A DNA stretch of 64,000 nt from Planctomycetaceae bacterium (GCA_021732785.1 JAKFUG010000052.1:1-64000); one strand, 5' to 3'. Counted from the stretch's first letter, positions 44,001 through 53,311 are shown. Notes: a model not told the origin generated them from the sequence alone. A program made the numbers and translations.

Positions 44001-47000
44001 GCGCCCGGAATTGCGGAGTGGATCAGCCGGCCACGAGCACCACGGCGCAAGAGTCTGACGCCCGACGATCGCCGCTGGCTGCGATTAATGGCTCGGAGAA
44101 CCTGGGCCTATTTCGAGAATACCGTGGGGCCGGTCACGAACTGGTTACCGCCGGATAATCTGCAGGAATATCCGCGCGAAAAATTGGCGGAACGAATTTC
44201 TCCCACAAACGAAGGGCTGTATCTCGTTTCCGTGCTTGTCGCGCGCGATTTCGGTTACCTCGGATTGCACGATGTGCTCGACCGGTGCGAGCGCAACCTG
44301 GACGTCTGGTCGCGGCTGCCGAAGATGCGGGGTCATTTCTACAACTGGTACGATACCTCGACGTTGCAGCCGTTGATCCCACGCTATCTCTCCACCGTGG
44401 ATAGTGGCAATCTGGCGGCATCGTTGATCGTCCTGCGGCAAGCCACCGAAGAGCTGGTTCACCGCCCCATACTCAGTACTGATCTTTGGGCGGGCTGGGA
44501 CGATGCGCTGGAAATCGCCTTGCAAGCCTGTGCCAGTTTGCAACCGCGCGGTGCGCATCTCGTCAGTCCGCCGCTCGATGACCTCACCACCCTTCTGGAA
44601 GAGCTTCAACAATTATCGGCACCCGCTTTCCATGCGGCTTCCGAATGGTCGCAGGCGTTCGGTAACGTGAAAGTACAGCAAGCGACGCTCGTAGAACGGT
44701 TACGCGTTTTCGTGGAATCCCGGCGACATCCCACTCAGGATGTCATCACCGGGGTCCACGCAGTGCTTGGCTGGATGGACTCCATCGACCGCGACTTTGC
44801 CCTCTTGTTTGCCTGGACGGATACGGTTCCCACCTGGTTGAGTGGCTCCGCTTCTGTCGATGAAAAGGCGATCAATGACAAGGGTGAGTCTATTGCCGTA
44901 GTCGTAACTCGTCTCCAGACTCGCATCCACAGATCACAAAGTTTAGGCGACCTCATTTCGCTACCGTCCGATATCACTGCCGATCTGTTGTTTCTTGCCG
45001 GCGTTTTTGGCGGTTCAACAACACACGAAGCGTATGCCGATACGTCGCTAACGATTTTCAAAACGGCACTCGAAGCTGCGGCACACGCGGCCATCGCACT
45101 CCGTCAACGATTGGAGTCAATGGGTCAGCGCGCCGAGCGCATGGCGCTGGAGATGGATTTCCGCTTTCTCTACAATCCCCAGCGACGTTTGTTCTCCATT
45201 GGATACAACCTGGAAGAGGGCCGGTTGGATCGATCCCACTACGATTTGCTTTGCTCCGAGGCACGCCTGAGCAGCCATTTTGCGATTGCCAAAGGAGATG
45301 TGCCTCCCCGCCATTGGTTCCAGATGGGCCGCCAGTTGACAATGACCGCCGGGAGGCCCGGGTTGTTGTCCTGGGGGGGGACGATGTTCGAATTCCTCAT
45401 GCCGGTGCTGTTTCAGAGAAGCTATGAAGGATCGTTGCTTTCTGAAGCCTGTGAAACCGCCGTCGCGCGACAGATCGAGTATGGCGGCCAACGTCAGCTT
45501 CCGTGGGGCATGTCAGAATCGGCCTTTGCCGCAGTCGCGGTGAATTCCGATTATCACTACCAGTCGTTCGGTGTGCCGGGATTGGGTCTTAAGCGCGGAC
45601 TCAGCGAAGATCAGGTCGTGGCTCCCTATGCGTCGATGTTAGCGCTCATGGTCGATCCCGTGGCGAGTGTCGCGAACCTGAGACGCTTAGCGCAGGAAGG
45701 CGGGCTCGGGCGGTATGGATTCTATGATGCCATCGACTACACGCCGATCCGTGTGCCCGTCGGCAAGCGGGGATTGCCCGTCCAATGTTTCATGGCCCAT
45801 CATCAAGCCATGAGCCTGCTGGCCATGGCCAATCTGCAGTTCGATCAGGCCATCGAGAAGCATTTTCATTCGCATCCGTTAGTGCGTGCCACCGACCTGC
45901 TCTTGCAGGAGCGGATGCCGCTGACGGCACCGGTCGTATCACCCCACACGGACGAAATTGCCGAAGTCAAGGTGACTCGATCCGAAGAGATCATGGTCAG
46001 CCGTAGGTTGGTGGGATACGACACGCCGACCCCGCGGACGCATTTGCTCTCCAACGGCGAATACTCCGTCATGGTCACCAATTCCGGGGGCGGATACAGC
46101 CATTGGAACGATCTTGCCGTCACCCGCTGGCGGTCCGATACAACATGTGATGCCTGGGGGCAGTTCATCTATCTCCGCGACCTTCAATCGGGGCACGTCT
46201 GGTCGCCGACATACCGTCCCACGTGTGCCGTGCCCGATCAGTACGAGGTTCTCTATTCCATCGACAAGGCGGAGTTTCGCCGCCGCGACGGAGAATTGGA
46301 GACGCACCTCGAAATCGCGGTTTGTCCCGAGAACCAGGTGGAATTGCGAGTTCTGCGGATCACCAATCAAGGGCGGCAGTCGCGCCGAATCGAATTGACC
46401 AGCTACGCCGAACTGGCATTAATCGCCCAGGCGGCGGATGTGTCTCATCCCGCGTTCCACAAGTTGTTCATTGAAACGGAATACCTTCCCGAAGCAATGA
46501 CCCTGTTGGCACGGCGTCGCCCGCGCGACTCTGAGCAACCCGCTCAATGGGCCTTGCACACCCTGGCCTGCACCGATGAATTCGGGGAGAGCGCGCAGTT
46601 TGAATCGAACCGCCAGCAGTTCCTCGGTCGTGGGCGCGATTTGCAACATCCCGCGGCGATGGACCCCGGAACCCGGCTTTCGGGAACGACCGGCATTGTG
46701 CTCGATCCGATTCTGTCGCTGCGCTGTACCGTCACTGTCAAGCCGCAATCGGCCGTGACCGTCGCCTGGACAACCGGGGTTGCCCCCACACGTGAAGAAG
46801 CGCTACGGCTGGCCGATCAATTCCACGATCTTCGCGGCGTCTTGCGCTCGTTCGAGTTGGCCTGGGCTTACAGTCAGGTCCGGTTGCACCATGTGCATCT
46901 CACGGCCACACAGGCCCAGCGGTTGCAGCAATTGGCGTCGTTCCTGCTCTATCCCCATCGATCCGCGCGCGGGTCGGAGCGCGCCATGCGGGCCAATCGC

Positions 47001-50000
47001 CTGGGACAAAGCGGGCTGTGGCGGTTTGGAATCTCCGGTGATCACCCCATCCTGCTGCTGACCATCGCCGATGCCAATCATGCGGACTTTGTGCGCCAGA
47101 TTTTACGGGCGCGCGAATACTGGCAGATGAACGGTTTGAAGTCGGAATTGGTCATCCTCAATACGCATCCGGGGAGCTACATTGACGCCTTGCAGGAACA
47201 ACTGCAGCAACTGATTGAAGAAGCGCCGCGGACAGCACCGGATCGAACACAGGGCATCATTCTGCTGCGAGCTTCTCATTTGGGACAAGCGGATTTGGAT
47301 CTTCTGGAGACGGCTGCGCACGTTGTGATGGATGCGAAGCGGGGTTGGAGCGGTCTACCCCAGCAAGCGATCGGTCGACCATTCGTGCCTGCCGTAATGT
47401 CTCACGCGGCCGACAATCTGCAAACAGATTGGCCCCGCGCAAATCGAAGCAATGGACGGGTTCCGACGGAAAGACTGCCTGCGAATTCCCGTGTGACGCC
47501 GAACATCGTCGAGCCTTCGTCGGCTTCGGCAGTGACGAATTCCCGCGAGCCGGTGGAGTTCACCAATGGATACGGAGAGTTCGCTTCTGAAGGACGCGAC
47601 TATCAGATGCGGCTGACGCCGCAGCGCACGACGCCGATGCCGTGGTCGAATATCATGGCGAATCCACGTCTGGGCTGCCTGGTGACGGAATCGGGTGGCG
47701 GTTACACGTGGATGCAAAACAGCCGGGAAAACAAGCTCACAACGTGGGCGAATGACCCGGTCTCCGATCCTCCCAGCGAAATATTATCCCTCCGCGATGA
47801 AGCGACGCTGGAATGGTGGACGCCATTGTCCGTTTCATCACTGCACGAGCATGGAGAGGATGAGTCTCTGGTGCGACATCGCCAGGGCGCAACACAATTC
47901 CGCTCCCATTCGCACGGCATCGCCCAGGTAGTGACGGTGGCGGTTGCGACCAGCGAACCCGTTAAGTTTGTCCTGGTGTCGCTGCAGAACCAGAGCGGCG
48001 TGCCTCGGCAACTTTCGGCGACGTATTATGTCGAATGGGTGCTGGGGGTCTCGCGCGAGCAGACGCAGTTACACATTGTGACCGATATCGACTCCAGCGC
48101 TCAGGCAGTGATGGCGCGGAATGCTTATCATCCCGACTATCCCGATCAGGCGGCGTTTCTGCGCGTTGTCGGTCCGAACTCGTCATTCACAGCGGACCGT
48201 CAGGCTTTCATCGGTCGTAACCGCGATCTCTGGCGTCCGGCAGCGATGGCCGAGCGGACGCTGTCTGCACAGAGCGGCGCGGGACTCGACCCCTGTGGTG
48301 CCGCGCGATCGATCATTTCGTTGCAGCCGGGCGAAATGGTCGAAATCGCCTTTGTGATCGGATGCGGATCGGACAACAACGAAGCAACGACGCTGCTGCA
48401 ATCGTATGCAACAATCCCTGCTGTCCAGGAAGCCATCGCGGGCGCGCTGCAGCAGTGGGATGACATTCTGCAAACGGTGGAAGTCAAGACGCCCAATCGA
48501 GCGCTCGATATTCTCGTCAACCGCTGGTTGATCTATCAAACGTTGTCGTGTCGCATGTGGGGACGTTCGGCTTACTATCAATCCGGCGGGGCCTACGGCT
48601 TCCGCGACCAACTGCAGGATGCGATGGCTCTCGTTTACAGCCGTCCGTCACTCGTGCGTGAGCATTTGCTGCGTGCGGCCGAGCATCAATACATCGAAGG
48701 CGATGTGCAACACTGGTGGCATCCGCCCAAAGGACGCGGTACCCGCACGCGGTTTTCCGACGATTTGCTGTGGCTCCCGTTCGCTGTCGCCCACTATGTC
48801 AGCATCACCGGCGATGCGGCCGTGCTGGATGAAGTCGTGCCATTCCTGCAATCGCCGTTGTTGGAACCGCACGAACAAGAACGGTATGAATTGCCGCAAA
48901 TCTCCTCGGAAACGGGGACCTTGTATGAACATTGTTGCCGTGCGATCGCGCGCGGCTTCCGCACCGGCGAACATGGCCTGCCGTTAATGGGCTGCGGCGA
49001 CTGGAACGACGGCATGAACAAGGTGGGACATGACGGACGCGGTGAAAGCGTCTGGGTCGGCTGGTTCCTGCTTGTTCTTCTGGACCGCTTTTTGCCGCTC
49101 ATGGATGCCCGCCGCGATTCGGTAAGTGCGGACGATTATCGCCATCGCGCCGAGGCTCTTCGCACCGCGCTGGAAACGCAGGCTTGGGACGGCGAATGGT
49201 ATCGTCGGGCCTATTTCGACGATGGCACACCGCTTGGCTCTCACCTCAATGATGAATGCCAGATCGACTCGTTGACACAATCCTGGGCAGTGATGGCCGG
49301 TGCCCGGACCGACCGGACTGAGAAGGCGATGGCTGCCGCGATTGAGCGACTGGTTTCCACCGATGCGCGGTTGATCGCCCTGTTCACGCCACCGTTTGAC
49401 AAGACCGCACTCGATCCCGGTTATATCAAAGGCTACTTGCCGGGGGTGCGCGAAAATGGCGGACAATATACGCATGCGGCTCTGTGGCTGATTCAGGCTC
49501 TCGCGCTCCAGGGAGACGGTGATGGGGCGATGAAACTGTTCGACTTAATCAATCCGATTCACCATACGGAAACAGCGGAGGAAGTTCAGACGTACCAGGT
49601 CGAACCGTACGTCATGGCGGCCGATGTGTATTCCGTCGCACCGCATACGGGCCGAGGGGGGTGGACCTGGTATACCGGCTCAGCGTCGTGGACATACCGT
49701 ATTGCGGTGGAATCATTACTGGGCATGCGGATGCAACGGGAAGGGATTTCGTTTTCGCCGCGCGTTCCCCAAGACTGGAGTTCCTTCGAGGTCACGGTAC
49801 GGGTTGCATCCACAACGTGGAAATTCACCATCGTTCCGCACAAACGAACTGCCGACGTGGTGGATGCCGCTGAATTCGAAGGCGTTTATTCAGAGGGTTC
49901 GATTGTCCCGATGGCCGATGACGGAGGAATCCATCGGGTACTGATCCAAACGCAGGATTTGGACACGGCTTCCACACTTGTCGAGCCGCGGCACACACTG

Positions 50001-50012
50001 ACGGCTTTCTAA
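41034..50012 (+). CDS. ndvB: Cyclic beta-1,2-glucan synthase (NdvB/Cgs type)
   Basis: This giant protein has 2,992 residues from the ATG at 41034, with AGGAG upstream. After a helical N-terminus come membrane helices (about 419-475), the GT84 domain with the TLDADTQLP DxD near 639 and HRWVRGDWQ near 790, and more helices (about 832-880 and 965-995). A glucoamylase-like domain follows (about 1,010-1,650), then two beta-sandwich domains that look duplicated (NSGGGYSHWND and ESGGGYTWMQN), and a GH94 domain with GDWNDGMNKVG near 2,655. In Brucella and rhizobia Cgs starts, elongates, trims and closes the glucan, exporting it for osmotic adaptation and host contact. The domain order is complete. 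Confidence 0.93.
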   Translation: MPINASRQPSRWNWTSRGKVPAAVFQPEDSVGQAPLRGEQFSLDHLRSYAIELAQALPPQKKPVAARGFHQRAGENGRILRFAHQAIADAINLGEPLGPDAEWLLDNFYVVEEQLREISDDLPVGYFLELPKLADGQPRVYGIAEKLIVHTDSAIDPEAVTAFINEFQTVTPLTIGEVWALPIMFRLALVENLRRLAVQMLVIRHHRAEARRRADTWRQGDQRLDQLLLSNTPPQLIAQLLVMLSEMDRDEAAQFGRVEQAIAELYPNAQQYIHDEHRRQAANQVSIGNVITSMRLISALDWVAFFEQTNLAERTLRRDPAGVYPLTDFETRDRYRHAIEDIAKHSGQTDIAIAELVVARAQSTLGSIPPDAHSPEFFQAHVGYWLVDEGRAAFEESVGYWPEPSKRLSRWMQRHPKTTYFGLLGTLTGLGIFLIAAMARSCGASSGMTALMAILGLMPVSEWAVSLVNMLITRCLPPSRLPKLELKEGIPTEYATMVVVPSLLTSRKDIAGLLERLEMHYVANAEPALRFALLTDFKDATAQEMPDDRELLEHAITGIRELNARHGTTERRPFYLFHRARKWNPCERVWMGWERKRGKLAEFNRLLHGDTVTSYTVKEGDLAALFDSNGCARERFVITLDADTQLPMGAAKRLISTLAHPLNFPQMHASGRCVMHGYSIIQPRITVPLSEGQRTRFAQIFANSQGIDPYATAASDVYQDLFGEGSFTGKGIYHVETFEKTLQYAFAENQILSHDLIEGCHARVGLASDIELIDGYPARYDTETRRMHRWVRGDWQILPWLFNRVTKTNGRGDNHLTLLSRWKILDNLRRSLVPPTVLVLLIVGWFILPAAAGWWSAFALLTVGFPALIGLVNALWNWPRNGNWRGHLATVSHDWNRSVQQTLITAACLPHRAFVMIDAIVRTLVRMTITRHRMLEWETAADAERRLSQSRWSMMRKMWFQPALALLLTLILPKPALPAAIPWLIAWFLAPGIAEWISRPRAPRRKSLTPDDRRWLRLMARRTWAYFENTVGPVTNWLPPDNLQEYPREKLAERISPTNEGLYLVSVLVARDFGYLGLHDVLDRCERNLDVWSRLPKMRGHFYNWYDTSTLQPLIPRYLSTVDSGNLAASLIVLRQATEELVHRPILSTDLWAGWDDALEIALQACASLQPRGAHLVSPPLDDLTTLLEELQQLSAPAFHAASEWSQAFGNVKVQQATLVERLRVFVESRRHPTQDVITGVHAVLGWMDSIDRDFALLFAWTDTVPTWLSGSASVDEKAINDKGESIAVVVTRLQTRIHRSQSLGDLISLPSDITADLLFLAGVFGGSTTHEAYADTSLTIFKTALEAAAHAAIALRQRLESMGQRAERMALEMDFRFLYNPQRRLFSIGYNLEEGRLDRSHYDLLCSEARLSSHFAIAKGDVPPRHWFQMGRQLTMTAGRPGLLSWGGTMFEFLMPVLFQRSYEGSLLSEACETAVARQIEYGGQRQLPWGMSESAFAAVAVNSDYHYQSFGVPGLGLKRGLSEDQVVAPYASMLALMVDPVASVANLRRLAQEGGLGRYGFYDAIDYTPIRVPVGKRGLPVQCFMAHHQAMSLLAMANLQFDQAIEKHFHSHPLVRATDLLLQERMPLTAPVVSPHTDEIAEVKVTRSEEIMVSRRLVGYDTPTPRTHLLSNGEYSVMVTNSGGGYSHWNDLAVTRWRSDTTCDAWGQFIYLRDLQSGHVWSPTYRPTCAVPDQYEVLYSIDKAEFRRRDGELETHLEIAVCPENQVELRVLRITNQGRQSRRIELTSYAELALIAQAADVSHPAFHKLFIETEYLPEAMTLLARRRPRDSEQPAQWALHTLACTDEFGESAQFESNRQQFLGRGRDLQHPAAMDPGTRLSGTTGIVLDPILSLRCTVTVKPQSAVTVAWTTGVAPTREEALRLADQFHDLRGVLRSFELAWAYSQVRLHHVHLTATQAQRLQQLASFLLYPHRSARGSERAMRANRLGQSGLWRFGISGDHPILLLTIADANHADFVRQILRAREYWQMNGLKSELVILNTHPGSYIDALQEQLQQLIEEAPRTAPDRTQGIILLRASHLGQADLDLLETAAHVVMDAKRGWSGLPQQAIGRPFVPAVMSHAADNLQTDWPRANRSNGRVPTERLPANSRVTPNIVEPSSASAVTNSREPVEFTNGYGEFASEGRDYQMRLTPQRTTPMPWSNIMANPRLGCLVTESGGGYTWMQNSRENKLTTWANDPVSDPPSEILSLRDEATLEWWTPLSVSSLHEHGEDESLVRHRQGATQFRSHSHGIAQVVTVAVATSEPVKFVLVSLQNQSGVPRQLSATYYVEWVLGVSREQTQLHIVTDIDSSAQAVMARNAYHPDYPDQAAFLRVVGPNSSFTADRQAFIGRNRDLWRPAAMAERTLSAQSGAGLDPCGAARSIISLQPGEMVEIAFVIGCGSDNNEATTLLQSYATIPAVQEAIAGALQQWDDILQTVEVKTPNRALDILVNRWLIYQTLSCRMWGRSAYYQSGGAYGFRDQLQDAMALVYSRPSLVREHLLRAAEHQYIEGDVQHWWHPPKGRGTRTRFSDDLLWLPFAVAHYVSITGDAAVLDEVVPFLQSPLLEPHEQERYELPQISSETGTLYEHCCRAIARGFRTGEHGLPLMGCGDWNDGMNKVGHDGRGESVWVGWFLLVLLDRFLPLMDARRDSVSADDYRHRAEALRTALETQAWDGEWYRRAYFDDGTPLGSHLNDECQIDSLTQSWAVMAGARTDRTEKAMAAAIERLVSTDARLIALFTPPFDKTALDPGYIKGYLPGVRENGGQYTHAALWLIQALALQGDGDGAMKLFDLINPIHHTETAEEVQTYQVEPYVMAADVYSVAPHTGRGGWTWYTGSASWTYRIAVESLLGMRMQREGISFSPRVPQDWSSFEVTVRVASTTWKFTIVPHKRTADVVDAAEFEGVYSEGSIVPMADDGGIHRVLIQTQDLDTASTLVEPRHTLTAF

Positions 50013-50149
50013 TCCGGTGTCGTGCGGCGATTCCGATTGCGGTGCGGTCATGGGATTGATTGCAGTCAAATGGTCGCTCACAGTTCGTTGTGTACGTTGA
50101 CCTGCCAACAAACTGCCCGGAAGAGGCGTTTTCTGCGGACGGGGGCGAG

Positions 50150-50164
50150 AGGCACGCCAGTTGC
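50150..50164 (+). promoter_or_regulatory. Candidate sigma-54 promoter for the 50274 gene
   Basis: AGGCAC-GCCAG-TTGC has nine of ten matches, followed by T, 110 bases before the ATG at 50274. Confidence 0.7.
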
Positions 50165-50273
50165 TATAGAGCCGGTGAGATCGAGAAACAGTCGTTGCCA
50201 AGGTGGTAACGATCGTGGGAACTCGGGACTTTGAATTGAACGAAGTCTCTTCAATTCAGGAGGCAGGAAAATC

Positions 50274-50633
50274 ATGCGACATTTCGTTCTATGTGCTTTG
50301 ATGGCGGTCACCGTTTTGACGACAACGGACGCGCAAGCCCGACATCGCCGCCGTTGCTGTTATCACACCAGCCCTTGCGCAATGCAGAGTGCCGCTCCGT
50401 GTGGGAACGCTTGTGGGACAGCGAGCTATGCTCCTGTCAATTATGCGCCGATCCAAACCGCGGCCTGTTCACCGGCTCAGCCGGTCACATACAGCGCAGG
50501 TTATGCGCCGATGTCGAGCCAGGTGGGGACGACGCCAATGGCACCGCCCCCGCCGCAGACAACCACCGTTCAGCCGGTGAACGGCAATCAGATCCAGGCC
50601 CCGCCGACCCCTCAGCCGGTCGACAACAACTGA
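50274..50633 (+). CDS. Cys- and Pro-rich small exported protein
   Basis: The 119-residue product has a signal peptide (MRHFVLCALMAVTVLTTTDA). Basic HRRRCCYH and a Cys-containing stretch follow, with six Cys between residues 28 and 65. The tail is unstructured and rich in Pro, Gln and Thr (PMAPPPPQTTT, QIQAPPTPQP). The Cys pairs could form disulfides outside the cytoplasm. No family is recognised. It follows the glucan synthase gene by 261 bases and has its own promoter candidate and an AGGAGG ribosome site. Confidence 0.7.
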   Translation: MRHFVLCALMAVTVLTTTDAQARHRRRCCYHTSPCAMQSAAPCGNACGTASYAPVNYAPIQTAACSPAQPVTYSAGYAPMSSQVGTTPMAPPPPQTTTVQPVNGNQIQAPPTPQPVDNN

Positions 50634-50855
50634 ATCGATAATCGTGAAGGCAGACATCGCTGCGATGGCCAATCGACAGCGGGAACTTCGCGACCGTCCG
50701 GCTCGAAAAACGTGATATGCACGATGACTTGCATTGCGAAGCCTTCCTTCAAAGGGGGACGCAATCCGGTTGTCGTGCATTTCTGCGTTTTTTGCCGTTG
50801 GCGAAGGCGGTTCTGATACCGATCCTAACAATGAACGGCGCATGGTGTGGAATCT

Positions 50856-50913
50856 GCTCATCACGCGGAGCGTGATGGCCACCAAAGTAGCCATCACGCT
50901 CCGCGTGATGAGC
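50856..50913. repeat. Double-palindrome repeat, family K
   Basis: Perfect 24-bp arms lie at 50856-50879 and 50890-50913 with a 10-base loop. Each arm contains the inner palindrome TCACGCTCCGCGTGA. The right arm starts with GTAGCC like family B and shares the CGCTCCGCG centre, so B and K look like variants of one element. It lies in the 676-bp gap between 50633 and 51310, where no gene was seen. Confidence 0.85.
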
Positions 50914-51218
50914 GGTACGTTTCAAAACGCGCGGATGATTCCGGGAATGCGTATTATTCCTGCAGAGATGAATTCCTTTTCTTGGGTCTTGCGTTGCCTG
51001 TTCGTCATCTGAACGGTCGCCCGCCGCCATGTTCGTTGAGCCACCCGCGAATCCCCAGGCGATTCGTTCGGCATGCCAGCCAGCAAAGATTACTGTTTAA
51101 ATTATGAAGCGCATTCCGGGTCGCGGCGAGGGATTGAACCGATCGATTGACCGTCAAACTTTTCGGAATGTTTTTGATTCTGAACGGATGGCGATGGATT
51201 CGAGAGAGTCGGCATCAT

Positions 51219-51233
51219 CGGCTCTGAAATTGC
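51219..51233 (+). promoter_or_regulatory. Candidate sigma-54 promoter for the 51310 gene
   Basis: CGGCTC-TGAAA-TTGC has eight of ten matches, followed by T, with exact spacing, 77 bases before the ATG. Confidence 0.55.
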
Positions 51234-51309
51234 TATTGGACAGGTAGCGAGGTCGCCGCAAACCCTTGGCGGCAACTCTCGATGTCCTCTGAGCCCCAGG
51301 AGCAAACCT

Positions 51310-51570
51310 ATGAACGCTCAAGCCGTTGATTTCGAAGTGGCCCGCTTCTTTCGAGACAGCTACATCCGCTGGGCGGTTGGCATGTTGGATCCGGAAGACG
51401 TGCAGGATTTGGACGAACTGTCGCCGGCCGGTTGGGAGAATTGGAAAGACATCATGCAGCGCGAGACGGGGCATGACGCGGGCCATTTCCGTCAGTTGCA
51501 ATTATTACTCTGCAAAACCGCCGATCTTTCAAGAGATGAGGCGCTCGAGGTGATGCTCCGTAGCGAGTAA
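51310..51570 (+). CDS. Small hypothetical protein of the stress island
   Basis: The 86-residue, acidic, mostly helical protein has FFRDSYIRWAVGMLDPEDVQ near residue 13 and a late ETGHDAGHFRQLQLLL stretch. There is no signal peptide, no Cys cluster (one Cys) and no known motif. AGGAGC lies nine bases before the ATG, and a sigma-54-type promoter candidate lies at 51219-51233, so it is likely expressed together with the genes of the island. Function unknown. Confidence 0.6.
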   Translation: MNAQAVDFEVARFFRDSYIRWAVGMLDPEDVQDLDELSPAGWENWKDIMQRETGHDAGHFRQLQLLLCKTADLSRDEALEVMLRSE

Positions 51571-51719
51571 GGGGAAGCCGGTCGGCGCGCGACTTTCTCG
51601 TGGAGCGACTGAACCGGCGAGGCCCGACTCCAAAGCCCGCGTCGAGTGGAAGGTCCGCGTCCACAATGCCCACCGTGTCGTTCCCAAACTCGGCAGGAAG
51701 AAACTTGCTGGAAGAAGGA

Positions 51720-53204
51720 CTACGTTCCGCAGAATGTCTGATAGTCGGATTCATCGACCGGCGGGTCTTGGTATTCGGCCACTTCGGTCGTTGGTTGATA
51801 AGGCCGTGTCAACACCGCTAGGAGACGATGCAGCACCGTTAAATCGTCCTGATTCTCTGCGGCCAGCAACGCTTCTTCAACGCGATGATTCCGGGGGATG
51901 ACCGCCGGGTTGACGGCTCGCATCGCGGTGTACGCAGCGGTGACGGGGCGGCCATCACGGTGCAGCCGACGTTGCCATTGCTCGTGCCAGGATTGGAAGT
52001 CGGAGTCCCGATACAAGTCGCGATCCGGCAGCGGATCCGTCGACAGATCCCGGAACGTGTTCGTGAAATCGGCGTGCGATTTCAGCATCCAGTCGAGCAA
52101 TGACCGGATGAGCTCGATGTCGACCGATTCTTCCGTTTGAAGCCCGAGTTTCCTTCGCATCCCGGTGAGCCAGTGCTGTTCGTACACAGCGGGATATTCC
52201 TCCAGGGCTTCCGTGGCGAGCGAAATCGCCCGTTCTTGATCGGTGTCCAAAAGCGATATCAATGACTCGGCAAAGCGAGCCAGATTCCAGTGGGCGATCC
52301 GCGGTTGATTGCCGTACGCATATCGGCCGGCACGATCGATCGAACTGAACACCGTGTTCGGGTCGTAGGCATTCATGAACGCACAGGGCCCAAAATCGAT
52401 CGTCTCGCCTGAGATGGCCATGTTGTCGGTGTTCATGACGCCATGAATGAACCCGACCATTTGCCACTGGGCAATCAATGCTGCTTGTCGCTTCAGGACG
52501 GCTCGAAGGAACTCCCGATACAGTTGCGGAGTCCCAACCAGTTCCGGGTAATGACGTGCGATGGTGTAGTCGGCAAGCGCTCGGAGCGTCGGCTCATCGT
52601 GTCGAGCCGCGACGTATTCAAAGGTGCCAACCCGAATGTGGCTCGCCGCGACGCGGGTTAAAATGGCACCGCGCAGGGCCGATGCACGATAGACCGACTC
52701 GCCCGTAGTCACGACGGCCAGGCTTCGCGTCGTCGGGATTCCGAGAGCCGCCATGGCTTCGCTGATGATGTACTCCCGCAACATTGGTCCGAGGGCTGCG
52801 CGGCCGTCACCGCGGCGCGAGAAGGGCGTCTGCCCTGCCCCTTTCAACTGGATATCGACCAGCCGCCCCGAGGGCGTTCGGTGTTCGCCCAGCAGAATCG
52901 CCCGGCCGTCGCCCAGCATCGTGAAGCCGCCATACTGATGCCCGGCGTAGGCTTGCGCGATCGGCTGGCAACCGTCGGGAAGGACTTGGCCGGCGAACAG
53001 ATTCGCGGCCGCGTCGAGCGAAAGAGTGTCGAAATTGAGGCCGAGTTCCCGTGCGAGACCGTGGTTCAGAACCGACAGTTGGGGGGCCCGCACAGTGGCA
53101 GGAGTCGCCGGTGCAAACAGGCTGTCCGACAGTCGTGCATAGGTATTGTCGAACCGCCAGCCGACGGTGTTTTGTTCTGCAACCGATTCGGTCGAAGTGA
53201 TCAT
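51720..53204 (-). CDS. selO: Protein adenylyltransferase SelO (YdiU)
   Basis: The protein has 494 residues from the ATG at 53204, with GGGGAG upstream. The frame stays open further upstream, but that portion is non-homologous. SelO is a pseudokinase-fold enzyme that transfers AMP from ATP to Ser, Thr or Tyr of target proteins, including redox proteins. Diagnostic blocks are AYAGHQYGGFTMLGDGRA near 72, the Lys-containing LKGAGQTPFSRRGDGRA near 105, HGVMNTDNMAISG near 245 and DFGPCAFM near 260, corresponding to the catalytic and Mg-binding Asn and Asp sites. There is no C-terminal selenocysteine motif; it ends QTFCGT, with Cys near the usual position. Confidence 0.93.
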   Translation of the reverse strand: MITSTESVAEQNTVGWRFDNTYARLSDSLFAPATPATVRAPQLSVLNHGLARELGLNFDTLSLDAAANLFAGQVLPDGCQPIAQAYAGHQYGGFTMLGDGRAILLGEHRTPSGRLVDIQLKGAGQTPFSRRGDGRAALGPMLREYIISEAMAALGIPTTRSLAVVTTGESVYRASALRGAILTRVAASHIRVGTFEYVAARHDEPTLRALADYTIARHYPELVGTPQLYREFLRAVLKRQAALIAQWQMVGFIHGVMNTDNMAISGETIDFGPCAFMNAYDPNTVFSSIDRAGRYAYGNQPRIAHWNLARFAESLISLLDTDQERAISLATEALEEYPAVYEQHWLTGMRRKLGLQTEESVDIELIRSLLDWMLKSHADFTNTFRDLSTDPLPDRDLYRDSDFQSWHEQWQRRLHRDGRPVTAAYTAMRAVNPAVIPRNHRVEEALLAAENQDDLTVLHRLLAVLTRPYQPTTEVAEYQDPPVDESDYQTFCGT

Positions 53205-53219
53205 TCCAATTCTCCCCTG

Positions 53220-53254
53220 ATGTTGGCAGACCAACATTATAGGGGATGGACTTC
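53220..53254 (-). promoter_or_regulatory. selO promoter -10 box with operator-like palindrome
   Basis: On the minus strand, TATAAT (revcomp of 53235-53240) leads straight into the palindrome ATGTTGG-TCTG-CCAACAT at 53220-53237, which would cover the transcription start. The ribosome site follows within a few bases. No good TTGACA is seen 17 bases upstream. Binding of a repressor here is inferred. Confidence 0.45.
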
Positions 53255-53311
53255 GGCGATGCGCAGAAAGAAGGACTCTTCCCCGAGTGTGGTCGTCTGT
53301 CAGTTTGAAGA

